From Fimenecus sp052273845 (lineage in GTDB: Bacteria > Bacillota > Clostridia > Oscillospirales > Acutalibacteraceae), in contig DAVZHM010000053.1 of the NCBI GenBank assembly GCA_052273845.1, positions 1 to 13,473 on the forward strand: DNA of 13,473 bases, written 5' to 3'. Position numbers and translations under genes: made by a program. This document shows positions 1 through 5,850 of the stretch, one piece after another (positions within the stretch are counted from its first letter, which is position 1; the number at the start of each line of letters is the position of its first letter). The notes below the pieces were generated by a model. It was not told the origin of the DNA and ran no database searches. It saw only the letters and a list, made by a program, of their open reading frames with translations.

Positions 1-1
1 C

Positions 2-1243
2 GGCGCCGTCACCATCGCCACCAATATGGCGGGGCGCGGTACCGATATTATCCTTGGCGGTAACCCCGAGTATATGGCGAAAGCCGAAATGCGCAAAAAA
101 GGCTACATTGAAGAACTCATTGCTGAGGCTACCGGCTTCGCCGACACCGACAACGAGGAAATTTTGGAAGCGCGCAAAACTTTCCGTGAACTTGAGGATA
201 AGCACAAAGCCGAGCTCAAAGAAGAAGCCGAGAAAGTGCGCGAAGCGGGCGGTCTTTACATTATCGGTACGGAACGCCACGAATCCCGCCGTATCGACAA
301 CCAGTTGCGCGGGCGCGCGGGCCGTCAAGGCGACCCCGGCCACAGCCGCTTCTACCTGTCGGCAGAAGACGAACTGCTTCGTTTGTTCGCAGGCGACCGC
401 TTCTACACCATTCTCGATTCGTTTAAATCCGTCGGCGATATGCCCATTGAAGCAAAGATGTTCTCCAACCTCATTGAGGGCGCACAGAAAAAAGTGGAAT
501 CCAACAACTTTGCCACACGCCGCAACGTGTTGAACTTCGACGATGTTATGAACAAACAGCGCGAAGTCATTTACGGTCAGCGTAATCAGGTGCTTGACGG
601 CGTAGACTTACACGCGACAATCGGAAAGATGATTACCGATTATTTCACCGCACAGGTGGAATTCTACTGCCCGCATTCGCTTCCGAAAGAAGAGTGGAAT
701 GTCAAAGGTATGATTGCAAAACTCAGTTGGGTTTTGGGCGGCGACAGCGCCGAGGGACTTTCCTCCCAACAGGATTTCATCGATTTGTTCTTAGAACACG
801 CCAATCGGCGTTACGAAGAACAGACGAAAAAATACGGCGACTTGATTATGCAGGAATTGGAACGCAAAATCCTGTTGCAAAACGTAGACCTGCGTTGGAT
901 GGACCACATCGACGCGATGGAAGAATTAAAACGCGGTATTTATCTGCGCTCTTACGGTCAGCAAGACCCCGTTGTTGCGTTCCGTATGGAAAGTTTCGAT
1001 ATGTTTGACGAAATGACCGCTTCCATTCAAGAGGGGACCGTCACGGGTATTTTGACTGTGGTTTTGCGCACGAATGAAGAAGTCAAGCGCGAACAGCAGG
1101 CAAAAATCACCGGTACTTCGGGCGGCACGGACGGCAGCGAGAAAAAGCAACCCGTTCGCAAAGCCAAGAAACCCGGCAGAAATGACCCATGCCCCTGCGG
1201 CAGCGGCAAAAAGTATAAACATTGCTGCGGGAAAGATGAATAA
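2..1243 (+). CDS. secA: Protein translocase subunit SecA, C-terminal part (5' end outside window)
   Basis: SecA is the ATPase motor that pushes unfolded preproteins through the SecYEG channel at the cytoplasmic membrane. The reading frame is open from base 2, so the window holds about 413 residues, roughly the last half of the protein. Counting from the Met at base 26: the end of nucleotide-binding domain 2 is visible as MAGRGTDIILGG (1-12) and as the helicase motif VI region GTERHESRRID..QLRGRAGRQGD (81-103). The helical scaffold and wing region follows (about 110-350). The tail ends in a SEC-C zinc motif with Cys389, Cys391, Cys400 and Cys401 (CxC, eight residues, CC), which in the family binds zinc and contacts SecB or ribosomes. 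A charged insert (about 25-75) sits between the Walker-B-side motifs, as is common in clostridial SecA. A terminator follows directly. Recognition is firm. Confidence 0.98.
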   Translation, partial: GAVTIATNMAGRGTDIILGGNPEYMAKAEMRKKGYIEELIAEATGFADTDNEEILEARKTFRELEDKHKAELKEEAEKVREAGGLYIIGTERHESRRIDNQLRGRAGRQGDPGHSRFYLSAEDELLRLFAGDRFYTILDSFKSVGDMPIEAKMFSNLIEGAQKKVESNNFATRRNVLNFDDVMNKQREVIYGQRNQVLDGVDLHATIGKMITDYFTAQVEFYCPHSLPKEEWNVKGMIAKLSWVLGGDSAEGLSSQQDFIDLFLEHANRRYEEQTKKYGDLIMQELERKILLQNVDLRWMDHIDAMEELKRGIYLRSYGQQDPVVAFRMESFDMFDEMTASIQEGTVTGILTVVLRTNEEVKREQQAKITGTSGGTDGSEKKQPVRKAKKPGRNDPCPCGSGKKYKHCCGKDE

Positions 1244-1268
1244 ATAAACCAAACACAGCCGCCCATTT

Positions 1269-1304
1269 TGCAGCATACTGTTAAGTCAGTGTGCTGCAGT
1301 TTTA
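1269..1304 (+). terminator. Intrinsic terminator after secA
   Basis: A 12-bp stem (1269-1280 with 1287-1298, one G-U pair, loop ttaagt) is followed by gttttattt. It starts 25 bases after the secA stop codon, so it most likely ends the secA transcript. Confidence 0.8.
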
Positions 1305-1305
1305 T

Positions 1306-1448
1306 TTGCGCTTCACGCAAGTTTTATTGCTTCGCAGTGATATGATGCTTCACATCGTGTTATTGCCTGCGGCAGTTTTCGGCGCGAATAAAACAGCACT
1401 TCCCAAAAGGGAAATATCACTCTGTGCTTCGGCACGGAATATCACTGC
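1306..1448. repeat. Mini-hairpin cluster bounded by inverted repeat (REP/MITE-like intergenic element)
   Basis: This gene-free stretch is built of short hairpins. They are ttgcg-cttca-cgcaa (1306-1320), gatg-cttca-catc near 1344-1356, ctg-cgg-cag near 1367-1375, ttccc-aaaa-gggaa near 1400-1412, and a 7-bp stem closed by a ttcg tetraloop (gtgc-ttcg-gcac core, near 1421-1438). The 10-mer gcagtgatat (1334-1343) has a perfect inverted copy at 1439-1448, and the octamer atatcact recurs at 1414-1421 and 1439-1446. No convincing protein is encoded. The cttcg/cttca loop units with agtgatat links resemble dispersed intergenic repeats I recall from clostridial genomes, but the copy number here cannot be judged from one window. 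Confidence 0.55.
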
Positions 1449-1454
1449 AAAAAC

Positions 1455-1499
1455 AACTACCCGAAAAAGATTTTTCACATTCTTCTTCGGGTAGTTTTT
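1455..1499 (+). terminator. Intrinsic terminator, probably bidirectional, between secA and rlmA
   Basis: Perfect 11-bp stem aactacccgaa (1455-1465) with ttcgggtagtt (1486-1496), ending in a run of five T (1495-1499). On the minus strand the hairpin is followed by a T-rich tract, so it can also end rlmA transcripts, whose stop codon is 60 bases away. It sits directly after the mini-hairpin cluster and may be its last module. Confidence 0.75.
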
Positions 1500-1558
1500 G
1501 TCTGATACCGCAGCAATAAGACTTCCTTGTCAGGCGTTGCCATTCGGGCGGGTGTGTT

Positions 1559-2368
1559 TTATTGTTTCCGATACACCAAAATATAAAACTCCGTTTCGGT
1601 GGTTAAGGTTTCGAGCGTTTGCAGGCGCGCCTGCTCGGCTTTGCCCGTTTTATAATAGTAAGGCGTCATCAAAAAGAGATTTTGAATGTCGGTCGGGTTG
1701 TCAACGGTGATTTCGTTTTGCAAATGCACGCTTTCCGAAAGCACATAGCCGTTTCGGGCAAATTCGGCAACTTCGTTTGCATACGGATTTTCATACACAG
1801 CCGCTTTTAAGCCGTACAAGTGCTGTGCGCCGGGAATGACCTCTATCAACACGCCGCCGGGTTTTAACACGCGCAAAAATTCGGATTCGGAAAACGGCGA
1901 AAAAATTTCAAACAGCATATCCACGCTGTTTTCCTTTGCGGGAATACGAAACGCACTTGCCACGGCAAACTGCGCCGCGCGACAGCGTTTTGCGGCAAAA
2001 TTCACGGCATCTTTGGAAATGTCAAACCCCAACACCTGCATTTTGTCTTTGAGCGCATCGATGATGCCTTGTGTGTAATATCCCTCACCGCAGCCGCTGT
2101 CGAGCGCTGTGCCGCCCGAAACAGCGTATTTCTTTGCCGTCGCGGTTATCGCATCACGCAAAGGCGCATATGCGCCTGTTTCCAAAAAAACGCGCCGTGC
2201 ACGCACCATATCTTTATTATCCCCGTGGTTTTTGTTCCCCGAAGTGTGCAGTGCCAAATGCACATAGCCGCTTTTCGCTTTATCAAAACTGTGGCGGTTT
2301 AGGCACGCAAGCGTTTGCCCCGAATCCGTCAAATCTTCGCCGCACACAGGGCAGCAAAACCCGCACAT
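1559..2368 (-). CDS. rlmA: 23S rRNA (guanine-N1)-methyltransferase RlmA
   Basis: RlmA uses S-adenosylmethionine to methylate N1 of a guanine in helix 35 of 23S rRNA (G745 in E. coli, G748 in Gram-positive RlmA-II/TlrB). The 269-residue length equals that of the E. coli enzyme. A zinc site is visible at Cys6, Cys9, Cys22 and His26, followed by SFDKAKSGYVHL (27-38). Next come ARRVFLETGAYAPLRDAI (57-74), the SAM-binding loop DSGCGEGYYT (90-99), LGFDISKDA (113-121), LKPGG (168-172) and a late LFLMTPYYYKTG block. I chose the ATG at 2366-2368 because GGGAGGTG lies upstream of it at the right distance; an in-frame upstream ATG (2446) would add 26 unsupported residues and run back over the promoter. 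The position methylated (745 or 748) cannot be decided here. In the family, loss or presence of this mark alters macrolide/tylosin or viomycin sensitivity. Confidence 0.92.
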   Translation of the reverse strand: MCGFCCPVCGEDLTDSGQTLACLNRHSFDKAKSGYVHLALHTSGNKNHGDNKDMVRARRVFLETGAYAPLRDAITATAKKYAVSGGTALDSGCGEGYYTQGIIDALKDKMQVLGFDISKDAVNFAAKRCRAAQFAVASAFRIPAKENSVDMLFEIFSPFSESEFLRVLKPGGVLIEVIPGAQHLYGLKAAVYENPYANEVAEFARNGYVLSESVHLQNEITVDNPTDIQNLFLMTPYYYKTGKAEQARLQTLETLTTETEFYILVYRKQ

Positions 2369-2373
2369 GATAA

Positions 2374-2381
2374 CACCTCCC
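2374..2381 (-). promoter_or_regulatory. Ribosome binding site that fixes the rlmA start
   Basis: The minus strand reads GGGAGGTG, then five bases, then the ATG at 2368. This near-perfect anti-SD match supports MCGFCCPVCG as the N-terminus. Confidence 0.85.
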
Positions 2382-2396
2382 GAAAAAGTTATGTCC

Positions 2397-2425
2397 ATCA
2401 TAAAACAGAATGATGAAAAAAGCAA
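2397..2425 (-). promoter_or_regulatory. Sigma-A-type promoter for rlmA
   Basis: Read on the minus strand: -35 TTGCTT (2425-2420), 17-base spacer, -10 TATGAT (2402-2397). Transcription would start near 2390, about 22 bases before the start codon and just upstream of the Shine-Dalgarno. Confidence 0.65.
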
Positions 2426-2438
2426 GTCCCGTAAAGGC

Positions 2439-2467
2439 TTGCGCACCTTGCAAACTTATGTTAAAAT
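2439..2467 (+). promoter_or_regulatory. Sigma-A-type promoter for the aminotransferase-rsmA operon
   Basis: -35 TTGCGC (2439-2444), 17-base spacer, -10 TAAAAT (2462-2467). It lies back-to-back with the rlmA promoter, the two -35 boxes being 13 bases apart. The leader would be about 45 bases and contains a 6-bp hairpin (2482-2487 with 2501-2506). Confidence 0.55.
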
Positions 2468-2481
2468 AAAGGGTAAAATTC

Positions 2482-2506
2482 TTCGGCATATTTTTTCTTC
2501 GCCGAA
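2482..2506 (+). other. Hairpin in the aminotransferase leader, abutting the RBS
   Basis: ttcggc (2482-2487) pairs perfectly with gccgaa (2501-2506) around a T-rich 13-base loop. The Shine-Dalgarno aaaggag (2507-2513) starts right after the stem, eight to ten bases before ATG 2521, so the stem may influence ribosome access. Its function is inferred only. Confidence 0.35.
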
Positions 2507-2520
2507 AAAGGAGTTCTTGT

Positions 2521-3708
2521 ATGATGGAATATACATTTTCCGACCGCATATCTTCTCTGCAACCGTCGGCAATCCGTGAGATTTTGAAAGCCACGGCAGA
2601 CCCCGCAATCATTCCGTTTGCGGCGGGCAATCCCGACACTGCGGCATTCCCTGTGGACGAAGTCCGCGAAATCGCGGCACGCATTTTAAACGACAACCCC
2701 ATTACCGCCCTGCAATACGGCGTGACGGAAGGGTATGCGCCTTTGCGCGAACGCGTAAGCGCGTATATGAAGCAAAAGCACAACATCGGGCGCGAGTTCG
2801 ACAGCCTGATTATCACCTCGGGCGCAACGCAGGTGATGGATTTGGCAACCAAGTCCCTTTGCAATTTCGGCGATATTGTCATTTGCGAAACGCCGTCTTT
2901 CATCGGTTCGTTAAACTGCTTCCGTTCCTACGGCGTATCTTTGCGCGGCGTGCCCGTGGAAGCGGACGGTATGAATATGGAAATTCTTGAGCAAAAACTC
3001 AAAGAAAACAAAAATGTCCGTTTCATTTATACCATTCCGAATTTCCAAAATCCGTCGGGCAGAACCATGTCTTTGGAAAAACGCAAAAAAATGTACGAAC
3101 TCGCCAAAAAGTACGGCGTGCTGATTTTGGAGGACAACCCCTACGGCGATTTGCGCGTTGCGGGCGAGCACATTCCGTCCATTAAAAGTTTTGATGAGGA
3201 CGGTTTGGTTATTTACGCCGGCTCGTTCTCGAAGATTTTCGCACCCGGCGTGCGTGTTGCCTATGTGGTCGCGCCCGCGCCGATTGTGGCGAAAATGACC
3301 GTCGGCAAGCAAGCCGCAGATGTCCACACGCCCGTATTCAACCAAATGCTTGTGGATGAATGGATGAAAACCACCGACTTTGAAGCGCATATCGACAAAA
3401 TTCGCGGCATTTACCGCAGGAAACTTAATTTGATGTGCAACTTGATTGACGAAAAACTGGGCGATTTCGTACAGTATGTTCGCCCCGAAGGCGGTATGTT
3501 CGTTTGGTGTGAACTGCCCGAAAACGTCCGCATGTTGGATTTCTGCCAAAAAGCGGTGCAAAATAAAGTGGCAGTTGTACCCGGCAGTGCGTTCACGGTA
3601 GAACCGCAGGAAACGACCAACTGCATTCGCATGAACTTTACCACCCCCGCCGACGAGCGCATTGCGGAAGGGATGGAAATTCTCGGCAGGTTGAAAGATG
3701 AAGTATAA
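2521..3708 (+). CDS. PLP-dependent aminotransferase, class I/II (fold type I)
   Basis: This is a cytosolic pyridoxal-phosphate enzyme moving an amino group between an amino acid and a 2-oxoacid. The 395 residues carry the complete fold-type-I set: FAAGNPD (33-39), SGATQVMDL (100-108) for the cofactor phosphate, PNFQNPSG with Asn174 and Asn177 (173-180), Asp205 in LEDNPYG (203-209), the Schiff-base lysine Lys238 in SFSKIFAPGVR with Arg245, and Arg370 in CIRMNF, which usually binds the substrate carboxylate. Overall it resembles the LysN/2-aminoadipate and MocR-C-terminal group rather than AspC. It lacks the GntR DNA-binding half of MocR regulators, so it should be an enzyme. The substrate cannot be read from sequence. 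The start follows AAAGGAG; a tandem ATGATG makes the exact first Met uncertain by one codon. Its 3' end overlaps rsmA by 11 bases. Confidence 0.93.
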   Translation: MMEYTFSDRISSLQPSAIREILKATADPAIIPFAAGNPDTAAFPVDEVREIAARILNDNPITALQYGVTEGYAPLRERVSAYMKQKHNIGREFDSLIITSGATQVMDLATKSLCNFGDIVICETPSFIGSLNCFRSYGVSLRGVPVEADGMNMEILEQKLKENKNVRFIYTIPNFQNPSGRTMSLEKRKKMYELAKKYGVLILEDNPYGDLRVAGEHIPSIKSFDEDGLVIYAGSFSKIFAPGVRVAYVVAPAPIVAKMTVGKQAADVHTPVFNQMLVDEWMKTTDFEAHIDKIRGIYRRKLNLMCNLIDEKLGDFVQYVRPEGGMFVWCELPENVRMLDFCQKAVQNKVAVVPGSAFTVEPQETTNCIRMNFTTPADERIAEGMEILGRLKDEV

Positions 3709-4561
3709 TTTATCCGATATAAATACCGTTCGCGCGGTGCTTGCGCGCCACGGATTTTCGTTTTCCAAATCGTTGGGGCAAAATTTCCTGATTGACGACA
3801 CCGTTTGTCCGCGCATGGCACAGGCGGCGGTGGAAAGCCCCGAGGACGGCGTGTTGGAAATCGGCCCGGGCATTGGCGTATTGACCGCGCAGTTGGGTCT
3901 GCGTGCCAAAAAGGTGGTCAGCATTGAACTCGACCGTCGGCTGTTGCCTGTCCTTTCCGAAACGCTCGGGGAATTCGACAATGTTGAAATTATCAACGGC
4001 GATGTGCTAAAACTCGATTTATCTTCGCTCTTGCGCGAAAAATTCGCCGATTGCCGCAAAGTGACGGTATGCGCAAATTTGCCGTATTACATCACCTCGC
4101 CTGTGATTATGAAACTGTTAGAGGAACGCCTGCCCCTTTCGCAAATCGTTGTGATGGTGCAAAAAGAAGCGGCAGAGCGTCTTTGTGCCGAGGTAGGCAC
4201 GCGTGAGGCGGGCGCGGTAACGGTTACCGTGCAGTATTACGCAAACGCCCAATCGCTGTTTTCGGTGGACAGAACTTCGTTTATGCCCGCGCCGAATGTA
4301 GACAGCGCCGTAATGCGCCTTTCTGTGCGCGAACAGCCCGAATATATGCTCAAAGACGAAAAGTTCTTCTTTTCGCTCGTAAAAGCCGCATTCGCCCAAC
4401 GCCGCAAAACTGCACAAAACGGCATTTCGGCGGGGCTCTCCTTGCCGAAAGAAACGGTTGCCGCGGCACTGACGGAAATCGGCCTTAGAAGCGACATTCG
4501 CGCCGAAAAAATGACGATGCAGGATTTGGCATCGCTTGCAGACTTATTATATCAACCGTAA
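3698..4561 (+). CDS. rsmA: 16S rRNA (adenine1518-N6/adenine1519-N6)-dimethyltransferase RsmA (KsgA)
   Basis: RsmA dimethylates two adjacent adenines in the helix 45 loop of 16S rRNA late in small-subunit assembly; its loss gives kasugamycin resistance. The 287-residue protein has the usual length and motifs: SLGQNFL (25-31), SAM loop EIGPGIGVLT (54-63), Glu77 in SIELD for the ribose, GDVLKLDL (101-108), catalytic NLPYYITSP (127-135), and a C-terminal helical domain with FAQRRKT. The start ATG lies inside the end of the aminotransferase gene (11-base overlap), with only a modest AGG upstream, so translational coupling is likely. The stop is followed at once by the Shine-Dalgarno of the next gene. 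In Bacillus rsmA follows rnmV; here it follows an aminotransferase instead. Confidence 0.97.
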   Translation: MKYNLSDINTVRAVLARHGFSFSKSLGQNFLIDDTVCPRMAQAAVESPEDGVLEIGPGIGVLTAQLGLRAKKVVSIELDRRLLPVLSETLGEFDNVEIINGDVLKLDLSSLLREKFADCRKVTVCANLPYYITSPVIMKLLEERLPLSQIVVMVQKEAAERLCAEVGTREAGAVTVTVQYYANAQSLFSVDRTSFMPAPNVDSAVMRLSVREQPEYMLKDEKFFFSLVKAAFAQRRKTAQNGISAGLSLPKETVAAALTEIGLRSDIRAEKMTMQDLASLADLLYQP

Positions 4562-4577
4562 AAAAGGAGTTATTTCT

Positions 4578-4832
4578 ATGTATTCTTACAAAGCCCATGG
4601 GACTTGCTCCCAACAAATTGATGTGGAGTTGGACGGCGACATCATCAAATCCGTGCAGTTCTACGGCGGCTGCAACGGCAATTTACAGGGGATTTCCAAA
4701 ATCGTCATCGGCAAAACCGTGGACGAAGTTGCCGAATCCCTCGAAGGCATTCGTTGCGGTATGCGCCCAACTTCCTGCCCCGACCAACTTGTAAAAGCGT
4801 TGCGCGCGGCACAGGCGGCACAAAATCAATAA
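4578..4832 (+). CDS. TSCPD domain protein, TIGR03905 (four-cysteine) family
   Basis: A small cytosolic protein of 84 residues. It shows the four conserved cysteines of the TIGR03905 family in the contexts GTCS, GGCNGN, IRCG and TSCPD; the last gives the domain its name. The same domain occurs at the C-terminus of some B12-dependent ribonucleotide reductases, where it is thought to bind metal; the stand-alone form has no established function. The start is fixed by AAAGGAG (4563-4569) eight bases before ATG 4578. An earlier in-frame ATG at 4536 would lie inside rsmA and lacks a site. It is the last gene of the + strand operon, with a terminator 16 bases after the stop. A metal-binding or redox role is inference. 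Confidence 0.9.
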   Translation: MYSYKAHGTCSQQIDVELDGDIIKSVQFYGGCNGNLQGISKIVIGKTVDEVAESLEGIRCGMRPTSCPDQLVKALRAAQAAQNQ

Positions 4833-4848
4833 AGCACCGCAAAAACGA

Positions 4849-4888
4849 AACGCTCATGGCAGAAAATTTCTGCCGTGAGCGTTTTTTG
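4849..4888 (+). terminator. Strong intrinsic terminator between convergent operons
   Basis: A stem of about 15 bp (aacgctcatggcaga with its complement, one G-U pair, 3-base loop near 4865-4867) is followed by gttttttgc. On the minus strand the same hairpin is followed by ttcgttttt, so it probably also ends the E2-type acyltransferase transcript, whose stop is 13 bases away. Confidence 0.9.
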
Positions 4889-4901
4889 CTTTATAAACGG
4901 A

Positions 4902-5822
4902 TTATTTCCAAGAAAGAATCACTTCGGGATTTGAGAAAATCTCGTCGAATTTGTCGAACAACGGCAAACAGTCGCCGTAGTCAAACGCACGGTGGTCAAA
5001 CGCAAATGTAATGGGCATAATCGAGCGAATTTCCACGCGTTCGTTGCCGTCCGCATCTTTCACCACACTCGGACGGCGTTGGACGGCGTTAATTGCAAAC
5101 GCGGTGGTTTGCGGCGGGATAATTTCAAGCAAATAGCACATCCCTTTTTGTGCGCGGTGAATCGAGCCGAGGTTGGAAACGGTAGTTGTCCCCTGTTCAA
5201 TATCGTGCCTGGTCAGCCGTTCGGTATTCGGAATCGAATAATACTGCTTTTTCGCCGCGCCCGTTAAGGAGTGCACCTTATGCTTGCCGGTTTTCGAGCC
5301 GTACAGGCGGCGAAGCGCTTGGAATATCTTGCCTTTTTTCAAGCCCTGCAATGTATTGTCGAGCGAGACCTCATACATAACCTCATTCATATCGGAATTG
5401 TTGGCGCGGCGCACGGTATCATTTACCGCCTCCGTCATTTCGCGCAAATTTTTATTGCCCATATCGTGCAAATTCACGGTCATCATACTGCCGTCGGGCA
5501 ACATCATCGGCATGGAAATATCAATATTGTCGTGATATTTTAAGCACCCACGCACCAATTTTCGATTGAACTCCAATGTAGAATTCAGTTTCGGCGCGGC
5601 TTTTAAGCCCTCGCAAACCACCTTGAGCATTACGGTGTTGATGGTGATTTTCTGTGATTTATCGGCACAGCCTTCATTGAGGCGCTTGCATACTTTCATA
5701 AATTCCGTGACATCTGCTTCATAACTGACCACGGCGTGCGGGATTGTCTCCCAACTTTCCGAAGTCATATTGGAGACGATTTTTCGAGCAATGCCGAAAT
5801 GTTCTTCTTTGTAAACTGCCAT
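4902..5822 (-). CDS. Stand-alone 2-oxoacid dehydrogenase E2-type acyltransferase (no lipoyl domain)
   Basis: The 306 residues match the catalytic domain of dihydrolipoamide acyltransferases (PF00198), the fold shared with chloramphenicol acetyltransferase, in which an acyl group passes between CoA and an acceptor. The C-terminal active site is seen as FDHRAFDYGD with His277 and Asp281; the usual HRxxDG glycine is replaced by Tyr. Further family blocks are TTTVSNLGS (212-220) and the substrate strand MPMMLPDGSMM (104-114). The protein begins straight in the catalytic domain (MAVYKEEHFGIARKIV), so no lipoyl or E1/E3-binding domain is present, and no E1 or E3 gene is nearby. A Lys/Arg-rich stretch (about 160-195) looks like an insert compared with canonical E2. 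It follows the CoA-transferase by 28 bases with GGAGG upstream, so the two are probably co-transcribed. Acceptor and acyl group are unknown. Confidence 0.85.
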   Translation of the reverse strand: MAVYKEEHFGIARKIVSNMTSESWETIPHAVVSYEADVTEFMKVCKRLNEGCADKSQKITINTVMLKVVCEGLKAAPKLNSTLEFNRKLVRGCLKYHDNIDISMPMMLPDGSMMTVNLHDMGNKNLREMTEAVNDTVRRANNSDMNEVMYEVSLDNTLQGLKKGKIFQALRRLYGSKTGKHKVHSLTGAAKKQYYSIPNTERLTRHDIEQGTTTVSNLGSIHRAQKGMCYLLEIIPPQTTAFAINAVQRRPSVVKDADGNERVEIRSIMPITFAFDHRAFDYGDCLPLFDKFDEIFSNPEVILSWK

Positions 5823-5850
5823 ATTCTAAAACCTCCGCGGTAAAATTACA

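Noticed and set aside
1291..1494. A 67-codon + strand frame in the gap after secA.
   Set aside because: It lies wholly within the terminator and mini-hairpin cluster, has no ribosome binding site and an implausible composition.
2283..2903. A 206-codon minus-strand frame across the rlmA/aminotransferase divergent region.
   Set aside because: It overlaps two firmly identified genes and both promoters, and the protein has no recognisable domain.
2911..4059. A 382-codon minus-strand frame opposite the aminotransferase and rsmA.
   Set aside because: It is the antisense shadow of two genes with complete catalytic motifs; the low-complexity, His/Phe/Asn-rich translation fits a mirror frame.
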